A DNA stretch of 64,000 bases from Flavobacterium sp. TAB 87 (GTDB lineage: Bacteria; Bacteroidota; Bacteroidia; Flavobacteriales; Flavobacteriaceae): NCBI RefSeq assembly GCF_001529295.1, contig NZ_LLWK01000033.1, positions 174,128-238,127 of the forward strand, in the 5' to 3' direction. The translations under genes and the position numbers were made by a program. This document shows positions 8,753 through 17,551 of this stretch, in pieces. Under the pieces are notes generated by a model that worked only from the letters and a program-made list of their open reading frames with translations, searched no databases and was not told where the DNA came from. The first letter of the stretch is position 1, and the number at the start of each line of letters is the position of its first letter.

Positions 8753-9142
8753 TTAATCTAAAATCTTGACCGGTTTTTTATCTTCATCCACCGCAACAAA
8801 GGAAAAAGTTCCTGAAACAACAATTTCGCGCTGCTCCGAATACATTTGTTCCATAAAAATATCTACATGTATTTTACAACTAGTATTCCCTACATTTATT
8901 ATTCTTGCTACTAATTCTATTAATGTTCCGGCTGGAATCGCTTTTTTAAAATCGATTTGTCCCGTTGAAATAGTCACCATTTTTTTTCGGCTAAAACGAG
9001 TCGCACAAATAAAAGATACTTCATCCATTAGTTGTAACGCTGTTCCTCCAAATAACGTATCGTAATGGTTGGTCGTACTTGGAAAAACAGCCTTGAATAT
9101 ATGCGTTTCCGATTTTGCAATTCGTTCTTCTAATGTTCCCAT
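8753..9142 (-). CDS. Acyl-CoA thioesterase, hotdog fold (YciA-like)
   Basis: A 129-residue single hotdog domain. The motif NHYDTLFGGTALQLMDEV (residues ~25-42) matches the active-site helix of the YciA/acyl-CoA hydrolase group, in which an aspartate (here in LMDE) activates water. FDFKKAIPAG-like strands follow. Such enzymes hydrolyse a broad range of acyl-CoA thioesters in the cytoplasm. It starts one base after the ribB stop, as the last gene of the ftsK-lolA-lptF/G-ribB run, so it is probably cotranscribed; this does not identify a substrate. Confidence 0.85.
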   Translation of the reverse strand: MGTLEERIAKSETHIFKAVFPSTTNHYDTLFGGTALQLMDEVSFICATRFSRKKMVTISTGQIDFKKAIPAGTLIELVARIINVGNTSCKIHVDIFMEQMYSEQREIVVSGTFSFVAVDEDKKPVKILD

Positions 9143-9143
9143 A

Positions 9144-10283
9144 TTAATAGCTTACATAATCAGTAATTTCAAGACCGTAGCCAATCATTCCAACTCGTTT
9201 GGTTTGTTCTGTATTAGAAACTAAACGAATCTTTGAGATATCAATGTCATGCAATATTTGCGCACCAATTCCATAATCTTTAGTATCAATCACAACTTTT
9301 GGAGCTTTCATAGTTCCGTTAGCTTGTAATTCTTTCAATTCAGAAATACGGTTCAATAAATTTACTGCAGACATATCCTGATTCACAAAAATAACGGCTC
9401 CTCTACCATTTTCATTAATTACTCTAAACATATCATCCAACTGCTGGTCGGCGTTATTAGTTAATGTACCTAATAAATCATTATTTACTTGCGACGAATT
9501 GATACGAGTCAAAATAGATTCTCCTAAACTCCAAGTCCCTTTTGTAAGCGCAATATGTATTTGCTTGTTTGTTGTTTGCTCGTACGCGCGCATACGGAAG
9601 ATTCCAAAACGAGTCTCAATGTCAAAATCTTCTTTTTTAACAATCAAACTATCATGTTGCATTCTGTACGCTACTAGATCTTCGATAGAAACCAACTTCA
9701 AATCAAATTTCTTAGCCACTTCAACCAACTGCGGCAAGCGCGCCATTGTTCCATCTTCATTTAGAATCTCACAAATTACACCCGCAGACTTAAACCCTGC
9801 AAGTCTAGCAAAGTCAATAGCAGCCTCAGTATGTCCTGTTCTTCTTAAAACTCCACCTTGTTTTGCTACTAATGGAAATATATGTCCAGGACGAGCCAAA
9901 TCGTGTGGCTTTGTATCAGCATCTACTAAAGCTTTAACTGTTATCGCACGATCAGATGCTGAAATTCCTGTGGTAACACCTCTTCCTTTTAAATCAACAG
10001 AAACAGTAAAAGCAGTTTCCATGTGATCGGTATTATTGGTTACCATTGGTTTCAAATCCAATTCACGACAACGGCTTTCAGTAAGCGGTGTACATATTAG
10101 TCCACGACCATGCGTTGCCATAAAGTTGATCATTTCCGGCGTTACTTTTTCGGCAGCTGCTAAGAAGTCTCCTTCATTTTCGCGATCTTCATCGTCAACG
10201 ACAATAATAATTTTTCCTTGTCTAATGTCTTCAATTGCTTCCTCAATAGTATTGAGTTGTATGTTGTGTGTAGTTGTAGCCAT
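9144..10283 (-). CDS. ribB: 3,4-dihydroxy-2-butanone-4-phosphate synthase (RibB) fused to a degenerate GTP cyclohydrolase II domain
   Basis: A 379-residue RibBA-type fusion. The N-terminal half (~8-210) is an intact DHBP synthase that makes the four-carbon riboflavin precursor from ribulose-5-P. It shows [39 protein letters not shown] and [11 protein letters not shown]. The C-terminal half (~218-379) keeps the RibA fold ([33 protein letters not shown]) but lacks the zinc-binding cysteines: where RibA has ECLTGDxxxSxRCDCG, this has [19 protein letters not shown]. The downstream RQEGRGIGL-type GTP site is replaced too (NQDMSAVNL). GTP cyclohydrolase activity is therefore unlikely and a separate RibA should exist elsewhere. 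The start is 2 bases after the lptF/G stop. Confidence 0.92.
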   Translation of the reverse strand: MATTTHNIQLNTIEEAIEDIRQGKIIIVVDDEDRENEGDFLAAAEKVTPEMINFMATHGRGLICTPLTESRCRELDLKPMVTNNTDHMETAFTVSVDLKGRGVTTGISASDRAITVKALVDADTKPHDLARPGHIFPLVAKQGGVLRRTGHTEAAIDFARLAGFKSAGVICEILNEDGTMARLPQLVEVAKKFDLKLVSIEDLVAYRMQHDSLIVKKEDFDIETRFGIFRMRAYEQTTNKQIHIALTKGTWSLGESILTRINSSQVNNDLLGTLTNNADQQLDDMFRVINENGRGAVIFVNQDMSAVNLLNRISELKELQANGTMKAPKVVIDTKDYGIGAQILHDIDISKIRLVSNTEQTKRVGMIGYGLEITDYVSY

Positions 10284-10285
10284 GG

Positions 10286-11740
10286 CTAATTTTTGTTTGT
10301 ATTGGGTAAAAACTTTTGAGTCAGTTTTTGAATTAGTTTTTGAATGGGAGCAAATAAAGAATCAAAATTAATTAATCCGATATCATTTGTTGCTCTATAA
10401 GTGAGTAATATTGCCAAGGGAGTTAAGATAAACGACGACATCCAAGCACCCATAAACGACGTCATTCCGCCTTCTTGCGACAATCGCTTCCCAAATGTAT
10501 TTATAAAGTGAAAGGTTATAAAGATAAGAATCGCAAATACTATCGGTAAACCAATACCTCCTTTACGTATGATCGCACCCAAGGGAGCGCCAATAAAAAA
10601 CATTAAAAAGCAGGCATAAGCAATTACAAATTTCTCGTACAACGCCATTAAATGCTTACTGATGTTTCGTTCTTTATTTTTTAATTCATTTTTGGATGCT
10701 TCAATCGAAAACAGTGTACTACTAAGATTGCTGTCTGCCATTTTATAAATAGTTGCTTTTTCAGTAGCATCAAAAACCGACATAATATCATTAGGCAAAG
10801 CTTTTATCTTTTCCTTCTCGTTCCCTTTGAGAGTTCTTTGATTTAGTCCAACGCGCTGATTTATGTTTTCTGAAAAAGAAATAATATCATTATCTAAATT
10901 TTTATTTAAAGAATCTAGTGTATACCGCAGTTCGTTAACATTCAACATGCTGTTGGTGTTCGTTACACTGGAGTCGTTTAGATCAATATTCGTAAGTTCA
11001 GAAAGATCAATGTTTACAATTTGTTTTTTGTAATAACTTTTGATGAAAGGCATTTTGGCTCGATCTTCGTATTTTTTCGGAATAACATCTTCATAATAGT
11101 AGCCGTCATTTAAAACCATCTTTAAAATGCTTGATTTCTCGCTACTAATTAATTCGCCATCTTTCGCTTTAATTACCGTGCGAGCGCCGTTACCAGTATT
11201 CGACTTTTTATGAATCGTGATTCCAGTTAATATATTCCCGTTCGCTCCCGACTTTTTATTTACCTTAATATTATAATCACCAATATCACTAAACTGGCCT
11301 TCGGCAATAGCCATAGCTGGTTTAGATTGGGCAATGTTTTTTCGGAAATTAATAAATTTATACTCCGCAAAAGGAATCACATTATTGGCAAAAAAGAAAG
11401 CAACCACAGACAAAATAGAGATAAAAACAATTAAACTGCGCATGGCTCTTTGCAGTGAAATTCCAGAAGATTTCATAGCTGCAAACTCGTAATTTTCAGA
11501 CAAAGATCCGAACGTCATAATGGAAGCTAAAAGCACAGAAAGAGGCAATACCAAAGGAATGATTCGAGGCATTGAAAACAGTAAGAATTTGATAACTAAA
11601 AAGAAATCTAAATCCTTACCTGCTAGCTCGGCTATAAAAAGCCAAACAGTTTGAAGTATGAATATAAAAAACAAGATTACAAATACCGTAGCAAATGTAA
11701 TCAAGAATGTTTTTAATAAGTATTTGTCTAAGATTTTCAA
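10286..11740 (-). CDS. LptF/LptG-family lipopolysaccharide export permease
   Basis: A 484-residue YjgP/YjgQ-family inner-membrane protein. It has three N-terminal membrane helices (first block [22 protein letters not shown]), then [22 protein letters not shown] and [18 protein letters not shown], the coupling-helix region that meets the LptB ATPase. A long periplasmic beta-jellyroll part (~130-370) comes next, and three C-terminal helices with [19 protein letters not shown]. The Lpt bridge moves LPS from the inner to the outer membrane. The sequence does not decide between LptF and LptG, so no symbol is given. It lies 8 bases after the lolA-like gene and 2 bases before ribB. Confidence 0.9.
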   Translation of the reverse strand: MKILDKYLLKTFLITFATVFVILFFIFILQTVWLFIAELAGKDLDFFLVIKFLLFSMPRIIPLVLPLSVLLASIMTFGSLSENYEFAAMKSSGISLQRAMRSLIVFISILSVVAFFFANNVIPFAEYKFINFRKNIAQSKPAMAIAEGQFSDIGDYNIKVNKKSGANGNILTGITIHKKSNTGNGARTVIKAKDGELISSEKSSILKMVLNDGYYYEDVIPKKYEDRAKMPFIKSYYKKQIVNIDLSELTNIDLNDSSVTNTNSMLNVNELRYTLDSLNKNLDNDIISFSENINQRVGLNQRTLKGNEKEKIKALPNDIMSVFDATEKATIYKMADSNLSSTLFSIEASKNELKNKERNISKHLMALYEKFVIAYACFLMFFIGAPLGAIIRKGGIGLPIVFAILIFITFHFINTFGKRLSQEGGMTSFMGAWMSSFILTPLAILLTYRATNDIGLINFDSLFAPIQKLIQKLTQKFLPNTNKN

Positions 11741-11748
11741 CCTTGCAA

Positions 11749-12447
11749 TTAATCTAGTTTATTGATGTAGTAATTTGGATATTTACTTTGTGCAAAGGTA
11801 AATTGATTTTTTGATAAAGGTTGGTTGGTTTTAAAAGAATTAACGGTTAAAGTAGTTTTTGTTCCATTTTTACCCATTTCAATCAAATTATAGATGTGTT
11901 TGGTCTGGCTGTCAATTCCTAAAAGAATTTCTTTACGAGCATCTTTAGCATTAGTAGGTGTTAATTTGATATATTGTATTTTACGCCCTTTTACATTTTG
12001 AACAATGTCCATTTTGTATTTGTAGCCCGAATTAAAAAACGTCAACATTTTTGAAGGTGTAATTGCGCTATCATCTTTCTCATCTACTTTAGCGATGGTG
12101 ATTTCTTCGTCTTCAGGAACTATTGTATACGTTTTTTGACCATCAAAAATTTTGGTCACACCCATAAAATTCAAAACATATTCATTGCCTTTCATAATAA
12201 CATTTCCCTTACTATCTTGGTTAATGTTTTCTTTGGCATTATTTAAAGAGTACTTAAAATCGATGGCAATGTTGTTATAACTTTTTACTTTGGCGGTTAC
12301 TTGATCCAACCAGTTTTTAGCATTTTTATCTTGAGCATTTGCCGAAAAACTAACTAATAATAACGTCAATAGCGTAATAAGAGTTATACGAATTGCTGGT
12401 GTAAAAAAAGTAGTTTTAAGATTCATTTCTTGCTGAATTGCTTTCAT
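11749..12447 (-). CDS. LolA-like outer-membrane lipoprotein carrier protein
   Basis: The chosen start at 12447 (MKAIQQEMNLKTTFF) follows the ftsK stop by 10 bases and gives 232 residues; the frame extends upstream into ftsK, and a later ATG at 12426 is also possible. A signal peptide is clear (IRITLITLLTLLLVSFSANA, cleavage before QDKN). The mature part has the LolA-type order: an N-terminal helix (NWLDQVTAKVKSYNNIAIDFKY), beta strands of an open barrel, a TYTIVPEDEEITI segment and LLGIDSQTKHIYNLIEMGKNG. It is probably a periplasmic chaperone taking lipoproteins to the outer membrane. Position between ftsK and lptF/G is the usual flavobacterial arrangement. Confidence 0.82.
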   Translation of the reverse strand: MKAIQQEMNLKTTFFTPAIRITLITLLTLLLVSFSANAQDKNAKNWLDQVTAKVKSYNNIAIDFKYSLNNAKENINQDSKGNVIMKGNEYVLNFMGVTKIFDGQKTYTIVPEDEEITIAKVDEKDDSAITPSKMLTFFNSGYKYKMDIVQNVKGRKIQYIKLTPTNAKDARKEILLGIDSQTKHIYNLIEMGKNGTKTTLTVNSFKTNQPLSKNQFTFAQSKYPNYYINKLD

Positions 12448-12457
12448 GATTGATAAT

Positions 12458-14896
12458 TTAATTTTGTTCATTATTAAAAAATTGATCAAGAGCAACCATA
12501 TCTGGAATATTAACGCCTCGTGCTTTACTTCCTTCAAACGGACCTACAATTCCTGCAGCTTCCAGTTGATCGATTAAACGACCAGCACGATTGTAGCCTA
12601 ACTTTAGTTTTCGTTGCAACAACGAAGCAGAACCTTGTTGTGCATTTACAATAATTTCGGCGGCTTCCCTAAATAAGGTATCTCTATCAGAAATATCTAC
12701 ATCAAGATTAATGCCACTATCTTCTCCAACAAACTCTGGAAGCAAATATGCCGTAGCATACGCCTTTTGAGCGCCAATAAAATTAGTTATTCTTTCTACC
12801 TCAGGCGTATCAACAAATGCACACTGGACACGAACTACATCGTTTCCATTACTGTACAATAAATCTCCTCGACCAATCAATTGGTCTGCACCTTGTGTGT
12901 CTAAAATCGTGCGGGAATCTATTTTTGAGGTTACTCTGAAGGCAATACGAGCAGGGAAATTCGCTTTAATTAAACCAGTAATTACATTTACTGATGGACG
13001 CTGCGTAGCAATAATTAAGTGAATACCAATAGCACGCGCCAACTGGGCTAAACGAGCGATAGGAACCTCAACTTCTTTACCAGCAGTCATTATTAAATCG
13101 GCAAACTCATCTACAACCAAAATGATATAAGGTAAAAAACGATGTCCATTTTCTGGATTTAATTTTCGTGCTTTAAACTTATCATTGTACTCTTTAATAT
13201 TACGAACCATTGCATCCTTAAGTAGCGAGTAGCGATTATCCATCTCTACACAAAGCGAATTTAAAGTAGCTACCACTTTTGCATTATCAGTAATAATTGC
13301 ATCTTCGGTATCAGGAAGTTTGGCTAAATAATGTCTTTCGATTTTATTAAATAAAGTCAATTCTACTTTTTTAGGATCGACCAACACAAATTTTACTTCT
13401 GCTGGATGTTTTTTGTAGAGTAGAGAAGTTAAAACAGCATTTAAACCAACTGATTTTCCTTGCCCCGTGGCTCCTGCCATTAATAAGTGTGGCATTTTGG
13501 CTAAATCGACAACAAACGTTTCGTTAGAAATTGTCTTTCCTAACGCAATAGGCAGTTCCATTTCAGCTTCTTGAAATTTAGCCGAACCAATCACGCTCTT
13601 CATCGAAACCATAGTTGGATTCTTATTTGGTACTTCGATACCAATAGTTCCTTTTCCTGGAATTGGCGCAATAATACGAATGCCTAGTGCCGAAAGTGAA
13701 AGTGCAATATCATCTTCTAAACTTTTAATTTTAGAAATACGAATACCAGCCTCAGGCACAATTTCATACAAAGTAACCGAAGGTCCAACAGTTGCTTTGA
13801 TCTGAGCAATTTCAATTTTATAATTGCGAAGTGTATCAACAATTCTGTTTTTATTTTCTTCTAATTCTTCTTGATTGATCGTAATTCCACCAGTCGAATA
13901 TTCTTTTAATAAATCAATTGTTGGATATTTATAATTAGACAAATCTAATGTTGGATCAAATAAACCAAAATCAGCAACCAAACGCGAAGCTAAATTTTCC
14001 TCTACAATATCTTCTTCTGCCGCTTGTTGTATTACAAAATTTTCTTCTACCGGAATAACAGCTGGTTTCGAAACAGGCTTAATTTCCATTTCTACTGGCT
14101 TACCCGGTTCTCTGTTAATTTCTGATGAATGTGCAATCGTGGGCTTTAGCGCTTCTTTATTAATTTCGAATTTAGATTTATCTGATTTGATATGAATGGT
14201 ATCCTCTACTTCTTCCTGCTCACCAATCGCAAATTCTTCCAAATTATAGGCGTCTCCAGCGTTATCCGCTACTGAATCTGTCGTTCTTAACACTCTCTTA
14301 CTAGAATCAAAAAACGACTGAATTTTTTCGGGAGAAATTTTAATTTTAAATATTAAATACACCACTAATCCGAAAAGCAATACTAATAAAGTTCCTGTTT
14401 TTCCGATATAATCTTGTAAAAACAAATTCATTTCATACCCAATAGTTCCTCCTAATTCTGGCGCTGAAGTTGCAAAAAAACCAAACAAAATGGAGATGAT
14501 AATAATTGCAAACAAATCCCAGAACCAACTATTTTTTAATTTCTTCAATGGAAAATCCAGGAACAAAAACAATCCTGTTAAGAAAAACAAACGCACAAAC
14601 ATAAACGACGCCAATCCGAAGCCTCTATAAATAAATAAATCGGCTGCATACGCACCAAATTTACCCAACCAGTTTGTAACAGTCTCAGTTCTGTCGCCTA
14701 AAGCAGCGACAGCACTTTGATCTGTTTGTCCTGTTATAAAAAAGGAGACAAGAGCGACAGCTAAGGCAACTGAAAACAACACCAAAAGAACACCCAAAAC
14801 CATTTTGTTTTGTTTACTCAATTTCCATGGTCTTTTCGTTTCTGTTTTTGGTTTATCTTTTTTGTCTGCAGTTACTTTTTTTGTAGATTTTGCCAT
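12458..14896 (-). CDS. ftsK: DNA translocase FtsK
   Basis: An 812-residue FtsK/SpoIIIE protein. The lysine-rich N-terminus is followed by four membrane helices (~28-190) that anchor it at the division septum, and a fairly short linker (~200-310). The motor has an alpha part with EYSTGGITINQEELEEN, a beta part with Walker A GATGQGKSV (around residue 470), Walker B (YIILVVDEFADLI) and HLIIATQRPSVNVITG. The C-terminal gamma winged helix (ASLLQRKLKLGYNRAGRLIDQLEAAGIVGP) reads KOPS-like sequences. It pumps chromosome ends to the septum and activates XerCD. It heads the ftsK-lolA-lptF/G-ribB-thioesterase group. Confidence 0.96.
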   Translation of the reverse strand: MAKSTKKVTADKKDKPKTETKRPWKLSKQNKMVLGVLLVLFSVALAVALVSFFITGQTDQSAVAALGDRTETVTNWLGKFGAYAADLFIYRGFGLASFMFVRLFFLTGLFLFLDFPLKKLKNSWFWDLFAIIIISILFGFFATSAPELGGTIGYEMNLFLQDYIGKTGTLLVLLFGLVVYLIFKIKISPEKIQSFFDSSKRVLRTTDSVADNAGDAYNLEEFAIGEQEEVEDTIHIKSDKSKFEINKEALKPTIAHSSEINREPGKPVEMEIKPVSKPAVIPVEENFVIQQAAEEDIVEENLASRLVADFGLFDPTLDLSNYKYPTIDLLKEYSTGGITINQEELEENKNRIVDTLRNYKIEIAQIKATVGPSVTLYEIVPEAGIRISKIKSLEDDIALSLSALGIRIIAPIPGKGTIGIEVPNKNPTMVSMKSVIGSAKFQEAEMELPIALGKTISNETFVVDLAKMPHLLMAGATGQGKSVGLNAVLTSLLYKKHPAEVKFVLVDPKKVELTLFNKIERHYLAKLPDTEDAIITDNAKVVATLNSLCVEMDNRYSLLKDAMVRNIKEYNDKFKARKLNPENGHRFLPYIILVVDEFADLIMTAGKEVEVPIARLAQLARAIGIHLIIATQRPSVNVITGLIKANFPARIAFRVTSKIDSRTILDTQGADQLIGRGDLLYSNGNDVVRVQCAFVDTPEVERITNFIGAQKAYATAYLLPEFVGEDSGINLDVDISDRDTLFREAAEIIVNAQQGSASLLQRKLKLGYNRAGRLIDQLEAAGIVGPFEGSKARGVNIPDMVALDQFFNNEQN

Positions 14897-14911
14897 TCTT
14901 TTTAAGGGATG

Positions 14912-15286
14912 CTATATAAATTTTGGAATGTAAATAATTAAACCGATTGCAATTGCGGTTAAAGCTGCAAAAAACACTGCACCCGCCGCAATGTCTTTGA
15001 TAAATCCAATTCGTTCATGGTAATCGGGGTGAATAAAATCGGCCATTTTTTCAATAGCAGTATTCAATCCTTCGATGCTAAGCACCATACCGATAGCCAT
15101 GGTTTGAAACAAAAATTCAGTTTGTGAAATATCCATGACAAATCCAATTATTGTCAAAATAATTCCGATAGAAAACTGCACCATAATACTGTGCTCGGTA
15201 CGAAGGAGTTTAAACATTCCTTTATAAGCGTAAGTTACGCTCTTCAGTCTTCCTTTTACAAAAGTATTGTCTTTTTGAAATTCCAC
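14912..15286 (-). CDS. Diacylglycerol kinase-family membrane protein (DgkA/undecaprenol kinase type)
   Basis: A 124-residue protein with three membrane helices after an amphipathic start (FVKGRLKSVTYAYKGMFKLLRTEHSI). The family signature is EGLNTAIEKMADFIHPDYHERIGFIKDIAAGAVFFAAL, with the catalytic Glu and Asn and the Lys-Asp-AAGAV segment intact. The family phosphorylates diacylglycerol or undecaprenol at the inner membrane; phylum and Gram-negative envelope leave both open. It lies 15 bases upstream of ftsK and 11 bases downstream of tpx, so readthrough is likely. Confidence 0.88.
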   Translation of the reverse strand: MEFQKDNTFVKGRLKSVTYAYKGMFKLLRTEHSIMVQFSIGIILTIIGFVMDISQTEFLFQTMAIGMVLSIEGLNTAIEKMADFIHPDYHERIGFIKDIAAGAVFFAALTAIAIGLIIYIPKFI

Positions 15287-15297
15287 TTAATGAAGTA

Positions 15298-15795
15298 TTA
15301 AAGTGCCGCTAGCGCTGCTTCATAATTCGGTTCGTCTGCAATTTCCGAAACTTGCTCCGTGTGCGTAATTGTTCCGTTAGCATCTGCAACTATAATTACT
15401 CTTGAATGCAAACCAGCCAAAGGTCCGTCTAGAATTTCCAATCCATTTGCTTTTCCAAATGCACCGTCTTTAAAATCAGATAAGTTTATTACATTTTCTA
15501 ATCCTTCAGCTGCACAAAAACGTTTTTGAGCAAATGGTAAATCTCTTGAAATGCATAAAACTGTTGTGTTCTCTAAACCACTTGCTTGCTCGTTAAATTT
15601 ACGGACTGATGCTGCACAAGTTCCTGTATCAACACTTGGAAATATATTTAAAACTAATTTTTTTCCGGCAAATGAGCTTAGTGAAGCTACTGCTAAATCG
15701 TTTTGTACTAATTTAAAATCAGCCAATTGAGATCCTACTTTTGGTAAGTCACCAGAAGTATGTATTGCGTTTCCGCCTAATGTTACTGAAGCCAT
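15298..15795 (-). CDS. tpx: Thiol peroxidase (atypical 2-Cys peroxiredoxin Tpx)
   Basis: A 165-residue protein of the family's usual length. The N-terminal block is VTLGGNAIHTSGDLPKVGSQ. The peroxidatic cysteine lies in DTGTCAASVRKF (around residue 60) and the resolving cysteine in QKRFCAAEGL (around 94), about 34 residues apart as in E. coli Tpx. It reduces hydrogen and alkyl peroxides with electrons from thioredoxin. A -7 box TACTTTTG reads on the minus strand at 15829-15836, about 35 bases before the start. Confidence 0.95.
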   Translation of the reverse strand: MASVTLGGNAIHTSGDLPKVGSQLADFKLVQNDLAVASLSSFAGKKLVLNIFPSVDTGTCAASVRKFNEQASGLENTTVLCISRDLPFAQKRFCAAEGLENVINLSDFKDGAFGKANGLEILDGPLAGLHSRVIIVADANGTITHTEQVSEIADEPNYEAALAAL

Positions 15796-15828
15796 AATTT
15801 GTTTTTTTTTATGAACCTCAAAAGTATG

Positions 15829-15836
15829 AAATTTAT
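15829..15836 (-). promoter_or_regulatory. Predicted -7 box of tpx
   Basis: The minus strand reads TACTTTTG, a full match to the Bacteroidota TAnnTTTG consensus, 33 bases from the tpx start codon. No clear -33 TTG partner was seen. Confidence 0.45.
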
Positions 15837-15905
15837 TTATAAGGATGGATCCTAAAGTATAAGATTTTGGTGCTTTTTGTAAGTATCACGGTTCTTATAA
15901 AAACA

Positions 15906-15937
15906 AAAAAACGCAAGCCTATTAGTCTGCGTTTTTT
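15906..15937. terminator. Intrinsic terminator after the DUF6952 gene
   Basis: Arms AAAAAACGCA and TGCGTTTTTT about a 12-base loop that can pair further (CTA/TAG). It ends the Prx-Trx-DUF6952 group on the minus strand and separates it from tpx. Confidence 0.85.
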
Positions 15938-15963
15938 CTATATAATATTAAAAAAGAAATTGA

Positions 15964-16221
15964 TTATTTATCAATTGAACCCATTACACGTTTCATAAAC
16001 GCGTTCAAAGCTTCTTTTTTATCCACTCCATCTTTTGTCATTTTATGCACTTCTAACGCGCCGTACATATTTGAAATTAATTCTCCAATAACATCTAACT
16101 CTTCATCTTTAAGAGATGGAATTTCAGTCATTGCTTCCAAAACTTCAATAGTTTCTATGATGTAATCTTGATCATTTTCCTCAATAAATTGAGTAAGCTG
16201 TTTTATTACTGGTAATTTCAT
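15964..16221 (-). CDS. Small conserved DUF6952-like protein
   Basis: An 85-residue acidic, mostly helical protein starting MKLPVIKQLTQFIEENDQDY. It has no cysteines, signal or membrane segment. I recognise it as the small protein that sits beside a peroxiredoxin and thioredoxin in many flavobacteria (DUF6952); its function is unknown. It lies 110 bases downstream of the thioredoxin and before a strong terminator, so it is probably the last gene of that group. A role in redox or peroxide response is only guilt by association. Confidence 0.65.
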   Translation of the reverse strand: MKLPVIKQLTQFIEENDQDYIIETIEVLEAMTEIPSLKDEELDVIGELISNMYGALEVHKMTKDGVDKKEALNAFMKRVMGSIDK

Positions 16222-16331
16222 TTGATTTTTGATTTAAAATATTTGAATAACGATTTTCGAATTGAATAAAAACAGTTGAAATTTATAATACATCAAAAAT
16301 CAACAGCTGTAAATAACTTAATTAAAAATAA

Positions 16332-16640
16332 TTAAGCAATTTCCTTTACCAAATCAATTAAAACTTCTTGCTTGTTTGTTTGTGTTTCGTTAACCAATTT
16401 TCCATCTACGAAAGTTGCGAATGTTGGTAAGTTTGACACATTAGCCAATTTTCTAGATTCTGGAGAATTTTCGGCATCTACTAAAACAAAAGTAATTGCT
16501 TCGTTTTCTGCAGCTAATTTTTTGAACTTTGGTTTCATAATGCGGCAGTTTCCGCACCAAGAAGCCGAAAATTGCACTACTACTTTTTGGTCTTTAGCGA
16601 CTAAATCAGCTAAAGTATCTTCGTTTAATTCTATTAACAT
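16332..16640 (-). CDS. Thioredoxin-family protein with a CGNC active site
   Basis: A 102-residue thioredoxin fold. The active site SASWCGNCRIMKP (residues ~29-37) has Asn in place of the usual Pro of CGPC, which should change the redox potential. The cis-proline segment is NLPTFATFV (~71-79). No signal peptide is present, so it acts in the cytoplasm. It sits between a 2-Cys peroxiredoxin (121 bases upstream) and a DUF6952 gene, so it is probably that peroxiredoxin's dedicated reductant; this is inferred from context. Confidence 0.88.
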   Translation of the reverse strand: MLIELNEDTLADLVAKDQKVVVQFSASWCGNCRIMKPKFKKLAAENEAITFVLVDAENSPESRKLANVSNLPTFATFVDGKLVNETQTNKQEVLIDLVKEIA

Positions 16641-16650
16641 TTTGTTATTT

Positions 16651-16750
16651 TTAAAGTTAAAAGTTGCAAAGGTTCAAAGTGACAAAATTATTAAACTTTG
16701 CCTGCGCAGCAAAAAATTATTTACTGCTTTTAACCTTTGAACCTTTGTTA
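16651..16750. repeat. Hairpin-forming REP/MITE-like element
   Basis: Between the peroxiredoxin and thioredoxin genes lies an inverted repeat with perfect 13-base arms, CAAAGGTTCAAAG (16667-16679) and CTTTGAACCTTTG (16735-16747). An inner near-palindrome TTTGCCTGCGCAGCAAA lies at about 16697-16713. AAAAG/CTTTT pairs extend the arms outward. The whole can fold as a long cruciform. Similar CTTTGAACCTTTG words are, to my memory, repeated in flavobacterial genomes; no second clear copy was found in this window. Confidence 0.6.
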
Positions 16751-16760
16751 CTCTATAAAA

Positions 16761-17399
16761 TTAGTTTGCGCTTAAGTATTCAGCAGTACTGTTTCTATCA
16801 GCACTCATTGCTTCTTTACCAGCTTCCCAGTTTGCAGGACAAACTTCTCCCTTTTCTTGAATGTGTGTGTACGCATCAACCATACGTAAATATTCGTTTA
16901 CGTTACGACCAAGAGGCATATCGTTCACACTTTCGTGGAAGATTTTACCTGTTTCATCAATTAAGTATGTTGCTCTAAAAGTAACGTTTGAACCTTCAAC
17001 AATAACTGAATCTGTTTCTTCGCTGTATTCTGTAGAATCAATATCTAAAATTCCTAAAATGTTAGATAAATTTCTGTTAGTATCTGCTAAAATTGGGTAT
17101 GTTACTCCTTCGATTCCACCGTTGTTTTTTGGAGTATTTAACCATGCAAAGTGCACTTCATTGGTATCGCAAGATGCACCAATTACAATTGTATTTCTTT
17201 TATTAAATTCAGGTAAAGCTGCTTGAAAAGCGTGCAATTCTGTTGGGCAAACAAAAGTAAAATCTTTTGGGTACCAAAACAAAAGCACTTTTTTGTTATT
17301 GTTTACTGCTTCTTCGAAGATGTTAATTTTTAAATTATCACCCATTTCAGAAATGGCGTCAACTGCAATACTTGGAAATTTTTTACCTACTAAAGACAT
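16761..17399 (-). CDS. Typical 2-Cys peroxiredoxin (AhpC/Tsa family)
   Basis: A 212-residue peroxiredoxin. The peroxidatic cysteine is in YPKDFTFVCPTELHAF (around residue 50) and the resolving cysteine in EKGEVCPANWEAGKEAM (around 189). TYLIDETGKIFHESVNDMPLGRN corresponds to the conserved dimer-interface region. It reduces peroxides as an obligate dimer in the cytoplasm. Its neighbours are a CGNC thioredoxin and DUF6952, not AhpF, so electrons probably come from thioredoxin. It is a separate peroxidase from Tpx nearby. Start ATG 17397-17399 has a good -7 box upstream. Confidence 0.93.
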   Translation of the reverse strand: MSLVGKKFPSIAVDAISEMGDNLKINIFEEAVNNNKKVLLFWYPKDFTFVCPTELHAFQAALPEFNKRNTIVIGASCDTNEVHFAWLNTPKNNGGIEGVTYPILADTNRNLSNILGILDIDSTEYSEETDSVIVEGSNVTFRATYLIDETGKIFHESVNDMPLGRNVNEYLRMVDAYTHIQEKGEVCPANWEAGKEAMSADRNSTAEYLSAN

Positions 17400-17434
17400 A
17401 TTGTTTGTTTTAAATGTTATTAATTTTGTTACTG

Positions 17435-17442
17435 CAAAAATA
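17435..17442 (-). promoter_or_regulatory. Predicted -7 box of the peroxiredoxin gene
   Basis: The minus strand reads TATTTTTG (TAnnTTTG consensus) followed by C, 35 bases before the start codon. The -33 partner is unclear. Confidence 0.5.
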
Positions 17443-17551
17443 AGACTTAAAAAACGTTTAACAGTATTGTGTTTGATTATTAATATTTATTAAGTAATAG
17501 TTTTTAACTATCGGGGATGCTTTTAGTTCCTTGAGTGTACTATTCTTAAAC

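Noticed and set aside
9144..10283. Bifunctional RibBA with active GTP cyclohydrolase II
   Set aside because: The zinc cysteines and GTP motif of the second domain are absent.
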